A DNA stretch of 60,675 nucleotides from Mycobacterium sp. GA-1841 (GTDB lineage Bacteria > Actinomycetota > Actinomycetes > Mycobacteriales > Mycobacteriaceae). Location: positions 1 to 60,675 of the forward strand of contig NZ_MBEQ01000087.1 of NCBI RefSeq assembly GCF_001954135.1, read 5' to 3'. The notes below the pieces were generated by a model that made no database searches, was not told the DNA's origin, and saw nothing but the letters and a program-made list of their open reading frames with translations. The translations under genes and the position numbers were made by a program. The stretch's first letter is position 1. Each line of letters begins with the position of its first letter. Below, piece after piece: positions 44,677 through 52,878 of the stretch.

Positions 44677-45015
44677 ATGATCAAATCGTCTCGGAAGTAT
44701 GTCGTCGGCGCGCTCGCCGGGCTGGCGATGGCATTTCCGCTGTCGACCGGCGTGGCCTCGGCCCAGCCCGACTTCAGCGCCGTCGTCAACACGACCTGCA
44801 GCTATGACCAGGTGATGGCAGCGCTCAACGCGCAACGTCCGGACCTGGCCCAGCAGTTCAACACCTCGCCGTTCGCCCAGGGCGCGCTACGCAACTTCCT
44901 GGCTTCCGGCCCCGCCGAGCGTCAGCAGACCGTGGCCCAGTTGCAGGCCAGCCCGGCGGCTCAGCAGTACTTCGGGCCGATCAACATGATCGCCAACAGC
45001 TGCAACAACTACTAA
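44677..45015 (+). CDS. hemophore-like secreted protein
   Basis: The 112-residue protein has a signal peptide (core YVVGALAGLAMAFPLSTG, cleavage near ASAQP at residue 29). The small helical domain contains TTCSYDQVMAALNAQRPDLA and ends NMIANSCNNY, with one Cys at each end forming a probable disulfide. This is the pattern of the mycobacterial hemophore-related (Rv0203-like) family. Haem binding is not established for most members. The ATG at 44677 is chosen because it places the signal peptide at the N-terminus. A 6-bp hairpin follows. Confidence 0.8.
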   Translation: MIKSSRKYVVGALAGLAMAFPLSTGVASAQPDFSAVVNTTCSYDQVMAALNAQRPDLAQQFNTSPFAQGALRNFLASGPAERQQTVAQLQASPAAQQYFGPINMIANSCNNY

Positions 45016-45019
45016 GTCG

Positions 45020-45037
45020 CTCGGTCGGTGTACCGAG
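45020..45037. terminator. short hairpin between convergent genes
   Basis: CTCGGT-N6-ACCGAG lies between the stops of the hemophore-like gene and the convergent P450. It is short, so terminator strength is uncertain. Confidence 0.4.
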
Positions 45038-45041
45038 GTGT

Positions 45042-46238
45042 TCAACCGGTCGTGACCGGCATGTGTGCCCAGCCCCGCACGCTCGACGTGCGGGCTCGGC
45101 TCGCGTGCTCGTAGTCGACTTCCCAATCGGTCCAGCGTTTCAGGACCTCTTCGAAGGCCACCCGCGCCTCCAGCCTGGCCAAGGCGGAGCCAAGGCAGAA
45201 GTGCAGGCCCTGGCCGAAGCTCAGATGACTGCCTTTGCGGTGGATGTCGTAGCGGTCCGCATCGGTGTACCGGGCGTCGTCCCGGTTGGCCGAGCCGTTG
45301 AGCAACAGCATGTAAGAGCCCTCGGTCACGGTCTGCCCGTACAGTTCGACGTCGCGCGCCACGTAGCGTGCCTGCACGGGTGACGGCGGCTCGAAACGCA
45401 GCGTCTCCTCCACCGCCGACGGGATCAGTGACGGATCGGCAGCCAACTCGTGGCGTTGGTCCGGGTGTTCGCCGAGCAGTTGTCCCATGAAGCCGATGAG
45501 CCGGGCGGTGGTCTCGCCGCCGGCACCGGCGATCATCGCCGTGTAGGCCAGCACTTCGGTGCGCTCCAGCCGTCGGAGCGTCCCGTCCGACTCTTCGACC
45601 TCAGCGTTGAGCAGTTCGGTCATCAGGTCGTCGGAGGGATGGGTGGAGCGCCACTCGATGTATTCGGCGAACTCCGCGAGCGACTCGGCGAAGACCGTGG
45701 CGCTGACGTCTCCGGCGTCTTCGCGCACCGAGATATTCTTGTCGGTGCGGTCACGGATCTTCTCCTGCCCCTCCTCGGGAATGCCGAGCAGGTAGCCGAT
45801 GGTGCGCATCGGCATGATCGCGCCGAGGTCGACGACGAAGTCGAACCCGTCAGCGTCCAACAGCGGATCGAGTGCGCGCGAACAGAATCCGCGGACCAGG
45901 TCCTCGACTGCGAGCATGCGCCGGGGCGTGAAGACCCGCGACAGCAGGCGCCGGTGCAGATCGTGCAGCGGCGGGTCCTCGAACAGCAGGATGCCCGGCG
46001 GCACCTCGATCCCGCTGAACAGGATGTCGGCGGTGGTGCCGCGCCCGGACCGGTAGGTCTGCCAGTCGGGCAGGGCCGCCGCGACATCGTCGTAGCGACT
46101 CAACGCGTAGAAGTTGTACTTGTCGTTGTGGTACAGCGGGGCTTCTTCGCGCATCCGCCGCCACACCGGGTACGGGTCGTCGTCGATCGTGTAATCGAAT
46201 GGGTCGTAGTACAACTCCACCGCCGGGTCGATGCTCAC
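45042..46238 (-). CDS. cytochrome P450
   Basis: The 398-residue P450 has the I-helix AGAGGETTARL near residue 239, EETLRFE for ExxR and the haem loop FGQGLHFCLGSALAR with Cys348. It is compact and typical of soluble class I enzymes. It is the last gene of the operon that starts with a 45-residue membrane peptide and a small AveC-like protein, 49 bp downstream of the latter. The substrate is unknown; pairing with an AveC-like membrane protein is notable. The ferredoxin at 42964 could serve it. Confidence 0.92.
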   Translation of the reverse strand: MSIDPAVELYYDPFDYTIDDDPYPVWRRMREEAPLYHNDKYNFYALSRYDDVAAALPDWQTYRSGRGTTADILFSGIEVPPGILLFEDPPLHDLHRRLLSRVFTPRRMLAVEDLVRGFCSRALDPLLDADGFDFVVDLGAIMPMRTIGYLLGIPEEGQEKIRDRTDKNISVREDAGDVSATVFAESLAEFAEYIEWRSTHPSDDLMTELLNAEVEESDGTLRRLERTEVLAYTAMIAGAGGETTARLIGFMGQLLGEHPDQRHELAADPSLIPSAVEETLRFEPPSPVQARYVARDVELYGQTVTEGSYMLLLNGSANRDDARYTDADRYDIHRKGSHLSFGQGLHFCLGSALARLEARVAFEEVLKRWTDWEVDYEHASRARTSSVRGWAHMPVTTG

Positions 46239-46287
46239 TGCCTACCTTCCAATCATGCTGAGTGCGCCTGTGATTCGCGGACGAATG

Positions 46288-47070
46288 CTATTGCGGTTGG
46301 TTCGGCACTCCGGGGAAGAACTGCTCGGTCGGGCCCACGTTCACCCAGCCACCGAGCTTGGTGATCAGATGCGGCGCGAACACCGAGGCGTAGGCAGCGT
46401 GGCCGATCACGATCACGGCGAGCACCGACAGCACGCCCGATTGCACCCTCGTCTTGGCCACCTTGTCCGACCAGATCTCGATCACGTTGCGGCCCTGGGA
46501 ATCAGTGCGACCGAGCAGGTAGGTGAACAGCATCATCTGCAGGCCCATCGCGACCGCGTCGTAGATCGGGTACTGATGCTTGGTGCCCTCCCACACCGCC
46601 AGCCCCTCGATGACGTAGCCGTAGTAGAACAGGCCGAGCCGGGCACCGATGATCGCATTGAAGACGAAGGCCCACAGAAAGCCGACACCGAAGCCGACCA
46701 GCAGTAGCGTCTGCGGCCTTCTCCAGTTCAACCTCCGGCTCACCCAACGGCCAAGTGCCGCACCGATGATGGCCGGTAGCACGAAGTAGCCCATGTAGCC
46801 GACCGGAACCGCCGAGGGCAGTCCGCCGCCCCAGGTCATGTTGAGCGGCCACCACGACGGCATCCGCGGCAACTCCGGCGGGAATTGCGCGTATACCGCC
46901 CAGTCGTACGGGGCTTCGATCCAGGAGAACGAGAGCGCCGAGATACACAACAGCAGCAGCGGGTGCAGCCGTCCGCGCCGCACGCTCAGGTAGATGCCGA
47001 CGGCCAGGAATCCGAGGCCGGTGATGTAGGCGAACGCGACGCCGGCGTTGATCAGGAATTGCACGCTCAC
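46288..47070 (-). CDS. small AveC-like integral membrane protein
   Basis: The 260-residue protein has about six hydrophobic helices. Conserved-looking polar motifs occur between helices: SWIEAPYDWAVYAQFP near residue 50, PLNMTWGG near 76 and YGYVIEGLAVW near 150. The overall pattern matches the larger AveC-like protein at 53916-55058 (there QDPIMNWSPYAVYNP and IWESLSV). AveC of the avermectin pathway is a membrane enzyme that performs spiroketal cyclisation/dehydration. No polyketide pathway is present here, so the reaction is unknown. The GTG start overlaps the stop of the 45-residue ORF (GTGA). Confidence 0.65.
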   Translation of the reverse strand: MSVQFLINAGVAFAYITGLGFLAVGIYLSVRRGRLHPLLLLCISALSFSWIEAPYDWAVYAQFPPELPRMPSWWPLNMTWGGGLPSAVPVGYMGYFVLPAIIGAALGRWVSRRLNWRRPQTLLLVGFGVGFLWAFVFNAIIGARLGLFYYGYVIEGLAVWEGTKHQYPIYDAVAMGLQMMLFTYLLGRTDSQGRNVIEIWSDKVAKTRVQSGVLSVLAVIVIGHAAYASVFAPHLITKLGGWVNVGPTEQFFPGVPNQPQ

Positions 47071-47204
47071 CGGTCAACCTCCGGGCCCGACGCGGGCTGC
47101 TCCTCGGGCGGTGTGCGACGCGCCTCCGGATCGAAGTACAGGACCAGGCCGACGATCAGGACGATCAAGCCAAACAGGGTGCCCAACATGATGATTGCGC
47201 CCAC
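47067..47204 (-). CDS. 45-residue single-pass membrane peptide
   Basis: The GTG at 47204 follows AGGAGG at a 5-nt spacing, and the TGA overlaps the start of the AveC-like gene (GTGA). The product reads VGAIIMLGTLFGLIVLIVG with a membrane helix up to LVLYF. A polar, Pro/Glu-rich cytoplasmic tail (DPEARRTPPEEQPASGPEVD) follows. It is the first gene of the operon under the palindromic operator and is probably a small subunit of the AveC-like protein (inference). Confidence 0.65.
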   Translation of the reverse strand: MGAIIMLGTLFGLIVLIVGLVLYFDPEARRTPPEEQPASGPEVDR

Positions 47205-47236
47205 TGCCACCTCCTCGGGAGCCGTTGTGCAAGCTT

Positions 47237-47256
47237 TTAATAGTGGACACTATTAA
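47237..47256. promoter_or_regulatory. 20-bp TTAATAGTG palindrome, likely TetR operator
   Basis: TTAATAGTG and CACTATTAA form perfect 9-bp arms around GA. It lies between the 45-residue ORF (minus) and the TetR gene (plus), so the TetR protein probably represses both its own gene and the AveC-like/P450 operon. Confidence 0.7.
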
Positions 47257-47329
47257 TGCGCCCCGGTCAAGGTCGCCTATGGTGAAGGCGCAAGCCGGTG
47301 CCGACATGGGGAGACAGGAGAAACGCGCC

Positions 47330-47971
47330 ATGCCCCAGCGACGTTCGGCGCCGAAACGCCCCCGGGGTGAGGCGCGCCGTCTGTTGCTCGATGCGGCGCG
47401 CGAGCTGTTCTCCCGGCAGGGCTACCGCAGCACCACCACTCGGGAGATCGCGCAGGCTGCCGCCGTCAGCGAATACCTGCTGTTCCGCCACTTCGGTTCC
47501 AAAGCCGGGTTGTTCCGGGAAGCTCTGGTGCTGCCCTTCACCGACTTCGTCGACGAATTCGGCCAGACCTGGCGGGCCGTGGTGCCGGAAGAAACCGATG
47601 AGGAAGAGCTGACCCGGCAATTCGCCGGCCGGCTCTACGACCTTCTGGTCGCCCATCAAGGCCTGCTCCTGACGCTCGTCGCGTCCGACGGGCTCAGTGC
47701 CGAAGAGCTGGAAGGTACCGGTATCGCCGACATCAGACATGCCCTCGGTCTCCTCGGTCAGATCAGCGCGGAGGGCATGCAATTGCGCGGCCTACGGTCG
47801 ACACAGCCCGACCTGCCGGCCCACTCGGCGGTGGCGTTGATCGTCGGCATGGTCGCTCTGCGTTCGACATTCTTCGGCGATCGCCCCCCGTCACGGGAGG
47901 CGATCGTCGACGAACTCGTGCAGGCACTGCTGCACGGCTTCCTGCACCGCCCCGCGGGCGAGGGCTACTGA
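47330..47971 (+). CDS. TetR-family transcriptional regulator
   Basis: The 213-residue regulator starts from ATG 47330, preceded by CAGGAG; ATG 47279 and ATG 47306 are alternatives. The helix-turn-helix is TTREIAQAAAVSEYLLFRHF at about residues 37-56. The C-terminal ligand domain is of the usual length. It is divergent from the 45-residue ORF/AveC-like/P450 operon, with a 20-bp palindrome between them. Its 3' end overlaps the convergent SDR gene by 7 bp. The ligand is unknown. Confidence 0.87.
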   Translation: MPQRRSAPKRPRGEARRLLLDAARELFSRQGYRSTTTREIAQAAAVSEYLLFRHFGSKAGLFREALVLPFTDFVDEFGQTWRAVVPEETDEEELTRQFAGRLYDLLVAHQGLLLTLVASDGLSAEELEGTGIADIRHALGLLGQISAEGMQLRGLRSTQPDLPAHSAVALIVGMVALRSTFFGDRPPSREAIVDELVQALLHGFLHRPAGEGY

Positions 47972-48840
47972 GGTCCGTTGGGCCACTTGAGCAGTGAACC
48001 GGCGTCGACCCGGATGTGTTGGCCGGTGATGTAGCGGCTGTCGTCGCCGGCCAGGAACACACCCAGATTGGCCATATCCTCCGGTTCGATGTACGGGATC
48101 GGCATGGCCTGGAACAGGTTGAACAGCGGCTCGGCATCTTCCCGGGTCACGGTCTTGCCTGCGGCCTTGAGATCCGGGCGGAACACCCCGTACATGCCCT
48201 CGTTCTGCAGCAGGTGGGTGTTGCAGTTGGTCGGATGGATGGCGTTGACCCGAATCATCCTCGGCGCCAAGTGAAGACTCATCTCGTCGACGTACTCCAT
48301 CACGATGCGCTTGCTCCAGCCATAGCCCGCACCGCCGGGGCCCATGTCGGGGCTGGTGGTGGTGCCGCGGATCATCCCGGCGGTGGACCCGGTGACGATG
48401 ATGGACGCGCCGTCGGGCAGATGCGGGATCGCCACCGCCACGGTGTTCATCACGCCCAGCAGGTCGACGTCGGAGGCGTCGACGAAGCCCATCGGATCGG
48501 GATTGCCCATGGCCATCGGCAGGATGCCGGCATTGGCCACCACGATATCGATCTTGCCGAGATCGGCGATCCCCGCCTCGACCGCGTCGCGCAACTCATG
48601 GCGCTCGCGGACATCGGCCACGCGGGCGACCACGCGGCGGCCGAGTTCCTTGATCTTGCGTTCGGTCTCGGCCAGGTCCTCGGGGGTGGCCAGCGGGTAG
48701 GGGTTGGACGGGATGTCGCGGCAGATGTCCACCGCGATGATGTCGGCCCCCTCCTTGGCCATCGCCACCGCATGTGCCCGGCCCTGACCGCGCGCCGCGC
48801 CGGTGATGAAAGCGACCTTGCCGTCGAGCTTTCCGGTCAT
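47965..48840 (-). CDS. mycofactocin-coupled SDR (carveol-dehydrogenase-like)
   Basis: The 291-residue paralogue of the SDR at 42057 has the TGAARGQGRAHA cofactor motif, the ADIIAVDICRDIP segment with the ATPEDLAETERKIKE insert, YGWSK as catalytic Tyr/Lys, HPTNCNTHLL, and C-terminal YITGQHIRVDAGSLLKW. It is the last gene of the minus-strand operon that begins at the substrate-binding protein. The ATG follows AGGAG. It probably oxidises an alcohol formed by one of the two P450s upstream and would need mycofactocin, whose genes are not in this window. Confidence 0.88.
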   Translation of the reverse strand: MTGKLDGKVAFITGAARGQGRAHAVAMAKEGADIIAVDICRDIPSNPYPLATPEDLAETERKIKELGRRVVARVADVRERHELRDAVEAGIADLGKIDIVVANAGILPMAMGNPDPMGFVDASDVDLLGVMNTVAVAIPHLPDGASIIVTGSTAGMIRGTTTSPDMGPGGAGYGWSKRIVMEYVDEMSLHLAPRMIRVNAIHPTNCNTHLLQNEGMYGVFRPDLKAAGKTVTREDAEPLFNLFQAMPIPYIEPEDMANLGVFLAGDDSRYITGQHIRVDAGSLLKWPNGPQ

Positions 48841-48871
48841 GTACTACTCCTTTGTCTGGCGCCGGCCGGGT

Positions 48872-50140
48872 TCAGCCGAGCGGGGTGAAGGTGATGTGCA
48901 GTTCGGCGAGACCGCGCATGATGAACGTGGGCTCGTAGGCGTAATTGCGGTTGTCGAGGGGCCCGTGATCCTCTTCGGAGATCGTGATATCGCTCATCCG
49001 GTCCAGGATCCGGTTCAGCGAGATCCGGCCCTCGGCCCGTGCCAGCGGCGCCCCGGGGCAGGAGTGCACGCCGCGGATGAAGGCGATCTGTTCCCGCACA
49101 TTGCCCCGGTCGGTGTGAAATGTGTTGGGATCGGGGAATTTCCGCTCGTCGCGGTTGCACGCCCCCGGCAACACCATGACCGTCGTTCCCGCCGGCACCT
49201 CGACGTCACCGATGCTGGTGGTCTTGCTGGCCATCCGGAAATGTGATTTGACCGGGCTTTCCAGCCGCAGGGTCTCCTCCAAGAAGGCGGGTATCTTGCT
49301 GCGGTCCTCGCGCAGCAGCTTCTCGAAGCCCGGGTTGTCTCCGATGAACCGCACCGCCGAACTCACCAGCTTGGTGGTGGTCTCGGTGCCGGCCGCGAAC
49401 AAGAACGTCGACAGGTTCATCACGTCTTCGATGTCGGGCGTCGAGCCGTCCTCGTACTTCGCCTGCGCCAGCTCGGTCAGCACGTCCTCGCGCGGTGTGC
49501 GCCTGCGGTCCTCGATGTAGGCAAAGAACTTGTCGTTGAGCCACTGCAGGGGGTTGTGCGTGGTGGGCGCCTCCTTGCCGAGCTCACCGACGGTCTCCAG
49601 GGCGAATACCGCCTTGAACTCCTCGTGATCCTCGGCAGGGACCCCTAGCAGGTCGGCAATCACCAGCAGCGAAAACGGTTTCGCGTAGTCGGCGAGGAAT
49701 TCGCAACCGCCCTTGTCGATGAAGGTGTCGAGCTGCTGATCGGCCAGCCGCCACATGAAGTCTTCGTTTTCCTTGAGCCGCTTGGGGGTGATCAGCTTGT
49801 TCATCAGGCCGCGGGTCCGGGTGTGCAGCGGTGGGTCCTGTGAGGTGATGTGCTCGCCCATCGGGACCGCCAGCCGGTGTTCCTCGATCAGGTCCGTGAC
49901 ATCGTCACTCTGCCCCGGCGTGATCGGCATGCCGGAGAACGGTCCAGCGACAGAGTTACAGGACGAGAACGCCGGGTCCTTGTAGACCGCGAGTGCCTCG
50001 TCGTAACCGGTCACGGTCAGGACATTGAACGGAGTCGCCTGGGTGACCGGGCATTTGGACCGCAGATGGTCGAAGTACGGATAGGGATCCGGCACAAGGG
50101 ATTCGTCGGTGAAGAAATCGATGGTCTCGAAATCGGGCAC
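48872..50140 (-). CDS. cytochrome P450
   Basis: The 422-residue P450 has the I-helix FAAGTETTTKLVSSAV, EETLRLE for ExxR and the haem loop FIRGVHSCPGAPLARAEGR. The N-terminus (IDFFTDESLVPDPYPYFDHL) and the HITF C-terminus match the P450 at 24532-25824 closely, so the two are likely in one subfamily and may act on similar substrates. The GTG start at 50140 follows AGGAG and overlaps the stop region of the preceding P450 gene. The frame is open further upstream without P450 features. Confidence 0.92.
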   Translation of the reverse strand: MPDFETIDFFTDESLVPDPYPYFDHLRSKCPVTQATPFNVLTVTGYDEALAVYKDPAFSSCNSVAGPFSGMPITPGQSDDVTDLIEEHRLAVPMGEHITSQDPPLHTRTRGLMNKLITPKRLKENEDFMWRLADQQLDTFIDKGGCEFLADYAKPFSLLVIADLLGVPAEDHEEFKAVFALETVGELGKEAPTTHNPLQWLNDKFFAYIEDRRRTPREDVLTELAQAKYEDGSTPDIEDVMNLSTFLFAAGTETTTKLVSSAVRFIGDNPGFEKLLREDRSKIPAFLEETLRLESPVKSHFRMASKTTSIGDVEVPAGTTVMVLPGACNRDERKFPDPNTFHTDRGNVREQIAFIRGVHSCPGAPLARAEGRISLNRILDRMSDITISEEDHGPLDNRNYAYEPTFIMRGLAELHITFTPLG

Positions 50141-50141
50141 T

Positions 50142-51362
50142 TCACACTCCTGTCGGATCAAAGAGAACGGGCAGTGCGGTCGGCGAGCGGAACACCTGCC
50201 CGCGGATGTGTGGGTCGTCCCCGTCCGGGTCAAACCGCAGGTTCGGCAGCCGGTCCAGCAGCAGGTTGATGGCGGTGCGCATTTCCAGCCGGGCCAGATG
50301 CATACCCAGACACACGTGCACCCCGTGGCCCCAACCCAGATTCGCCTTGGGAGTACGGAAGATGTCGAACTCGTCGGGGTTCTCCCAGCGGTCCTCCTGG
50401 CGATTCGTCGAACCCAGCATCGGCATCACCGAACAGCCTTCGGGGATGTGCACCCCGCCGAGTTCGGTATCGCGGGTGGTGGTGCGGGTGATGGTCAACA
50501 GGGGTGGATTCCAGCGCACCGCCTCTTCGATGGCCTGCGGCAGCAGTGACCGGTCGGCGCGCACCGCATCCAATTGCGTGGTATCCGTGAGCAATCCGAA
50601 CAGCAGATTGCCCAAGGACCGATACGTGGTCTCCACACCGGCCGGCAGCAGCAGTCGCAGGAACGAGAAGATCTCCTCGTCGGTGAGCTTCTCGCCGTCG
50701 ATCTCGGCCTCGCCGAGCAGGCTGATCATGTCCGCTTTGGGTTCGGCGCGGCGGGCGTCGAGGATGGGCGCGAAGTACTCACACAGCGCGGCCGCGGCGG
50801 CCAGCCCGCGCTCGGGGTTCATGATCCAACTGAGCAGCGAGATCGACCACCGCTGGAACTGTGGGTAGTCCTCCTCTGGCAGGCCCAACAAACCGGCGAT
50901 GATCCGGCTCGGATAGTCGAAGGTGAACTGCTTGACCAGGTCGGCCTTGCCGTCGGCGGCGAATCTGTCGATCAGCTCGTTACCCACCCGGCCGACCAGC
51001 TCGTCCTCCCAACGCGCCAATGCCTTCTGCGAGAAGGCCTTCGACACCAGGGAACGCAGTCGGCCGTGCACCGGCTCGTCCATGCCCAACATCACCCGGT
51101 CGCCGAGCACCGGGCCGAACGCCGCGATGACCCCCGAGGACGAGAATGTCTCGTTGTCGCGCAGCATCTGCTGGGCATCCTCGTAGCGGTACACGATGAA
51201 AACGGGTTTGCCCTCCTCCCCCGGCATCGCCGACATGTCGATCCGCTGGATCGGCTCCTCACGCCGGAGCCTGGCCAGCTCTGGATAGGGGTCCCGGACG
51301 TCGCCAGAGACGGCATCGTCGAAGGAACCGAAGTCCTCCAGGTCGTCGAAAAGCTGTTCCAC
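50142..51362 (-). CDS. cytochrome P450 with Trp in the haem loop
   Basis: The 406-residue P450 has the I-helix LLPAGVETTYRSL near residue 245 and EEAVRWN for ExxR. In its haem loop, GWGHGVHVCLGMHLAR, the usual first Phe of FxxGxxxC is Trp. The start at GTG 51362 follows AAGGAG. It lies between an aldehyde dehydrogenase and a second P450 in one operon, so two successive oxidations of the same molecule are plausible. No adjacent ferredoxin is encoded. Confidence 0.92.
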   Translation of the reverse strand: MEQLFDDLEDFGSFDDAVSGDVRDPYPELARLRREEPIQRIDMSAMPGEEGKPVFIVYRYEDAQQMLRDNETFSSSGVIAAFGPVLGDRVMLGMDEPVHGRLRSLVSKAFSQKALARWEDELVGRVGNELIDRFAADGKADLVKQFTFDYPSRIIAGLLGLPEEDYPQFQRWSISLLSWIMNPERGLAAAAALCEYFAPILDARRAEPKADMISLLGEAEIDGEKLTDEEIFSFLRLLLPAGVETTYRSLGNLLFGLLTDTTQLDAVRADRSLLPQAIEEAVRWNPPLLTITRTTTRDTELGGVHIPEGCSVMPMLGSTNRQEDRWENPDEFDIFRTPKANLGWGHGVHVCLGMHLARLEMRTAINLLLDRLPNLRFDPDGDDPHIRGQVFRSPTALPVLFDPTGV

Positions 51363-51384
51363 GCTCGAACTCCTTGTTGCTGCG

Positions 51385-52878
51385 CTATTGGGCCGGGTAG
51401 GCGACGGATTTGATCTCGGTGTACTGGCTGAAGCCCGCCACGCCGTTCTGGCGCCCGACGCCGCTGTCCTTGTAACCGCCGAAAGGTGTGTCGGCGCCGT
51501 AGCCCGCGGTGCCGTTGAGCCCGATGAATCCGGCCCGCAGCCGACGAGCCACGGCGAGCGAACGCTCCAGCGAGCTCGACATGACATTGCCGGCCAGTCC
51601 GTACGGACTGTCGTTGGCGATCCGGATGGCGTCCTCTTCGTCGTCGTAGGGAATGACGACGAGCACGGGCCCGAAGATTTCTTCCTGGGCGATCGTCATC
51701 GAGTTGTCCACGTCGGTGAAAAGGGTTGGTGCGACCCAGAATCCCTTGGCATACAGATCCGGTCCGGTCGGCGCCTGCGCACTGCCGACGAGCATCGTCG
51801 CGCCTTCCTCGACACCCTTGGCGACGTAGCCGAGAATGCGGGCCTGCTGCTTGGCCGAGATGACCGGTCCGCACAGCGTGCCCGGATCCCGCGGGTCGCC
51901 GGCAGCGATGTTCTCGTAAATGGCCTTCAGGATCGCCACGCCCTCGTCGTACCGGGATCGGGGCAGCAGCATCCGGGTGGGTGCGGCGCAGCCCTGCCCG
52001 GCGTGCATGAGCGGACCGATCCCGATCAGGCAGGCGCTGTTGAAATCGGCATCCTCCAACACGATCGTCGCCGACTTCCCGCCGAGCTCAAGGAACAGCC
52101 GCTTCATCGTCGCGGCGCCTTTCTCCATGATCCGCTTGCCCACCGCCGTCGAGCCGGTGAAGGAGATCATGTCGACTTTGGGCGACAGGGTGAGTTCCTC
52201 GCCGACGAGGTGGTCCGATGCGGTCACGACATTCACCACCCCCGCCGGGATATCGGTGTTCTCGGCGATGAGCCGGCCCAGCCGCGTGGCGTTGAACGGC
52301 GTGTCTGGTGCCGGTTTGAGCACCACGGTGTTTCCGGCCGCCAATGCCTGACCGAGCTTGTTGATCACAACCTCGAAGGGGAAGTTCCACGGCGTGATGG
52401 CACCGACCACGCCGACCGGTTCGTGCCACACCTTGCGCGTGGTGTTCACCCCGGTGACGGAGACGACGGTGTCGCCGAGATCGGTTTCCCACGGGAAGGT
52501 TTCGATCAGCCGGGCCGGGTAAGTGAGTCCGTCGGCGAGGGGGGCGTCCAGCTGCGGGCCGTGGGTCACGGCGCGGGGTGCGCCGACTTCGGCGATGAGT
52601 TCGTCGCGCAACTGCTCCAGTTCACCTTCGATCGCCTCGTGCAGTTGCTCAAGGCAGCGCTTGCGAAGTTGGTGATTGGTCGACCAGTCGGTCTCGTCGA
52701 ATGCCCGACGGGCGGCGTCGATGGCGCGATGCATATCGGCCGTCGAGGCATCCGAGACCTCGCCGAGCATCTCCTCGTTGGCCGGATTGATGTTGGTGAA
52801 GGTACCGGCCTCGCCGTCGACGAGCTTGCCGTCGATCAGCATCCTTGATTCGAAGGTGGGCTGCGGTGGTTCAGACAT
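51385..52878 (-). CDS. NAD(P)-dependent aldehyde dehydrogenase
   Basis: The 497-residue ALDH has FTGSTAVGKRIM, the base Glu in FLELGGKSATIVL and the Cys nucleophile in HAGQGCAAPTRM. I use ATG 52878 (MSEPPQ), with GGGAG 8 nt upstream, instead of the ATG three codons earlier. It overlaps the preceding SDR gene by 8 bp. It probably oxidises an aldehyde formed by P450 plus SDR action and is paralogous to the ALDH at 39575-41050. Confidence 0.92.
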   Translation of the reverse strand: MSEPPQPTFESRMLIDGKLVDGEAGTFTNINPANEEMLGEVSDASTADMHRAIDAARRAFDETDWSTNHQLRKRCLEQLHEAIEGELEQLRDELIAEVGAPRAVTHGPQLDAPLADGLTYPARLIETFPWETDLGDTVVSVTGVNTTRKVWHEPVGVVGAITPWNFPFEVVINKLGQALAAGNTVVLKPAPDTPFNATRLGRLIAENTDIPAGVVNVVTASDHLVGEELTLSPKVDMISFTGSTAVGKRIMEKGAATMKRLFLELGGKSATIVLEDADFNSACLIGIGPLMHAGQGCAAPTRMLLPRSRYDEGVAILKAIYENIAAGDPRDPGTLCGPVISAKQQARILGYVAKGVEEGATMLVGSAQAPTGPDLYAKGFWVAPTLFTDVDNSMTIAQEEIFGPVLVVIPYDDEEDAIRIANDSPYGLAGNVMSSSLERSLAVARRLRAGFIGLNGTAGYGADTPFGGYKDSGVGRQNGVAGFSQYTEIKSVAYPAQ

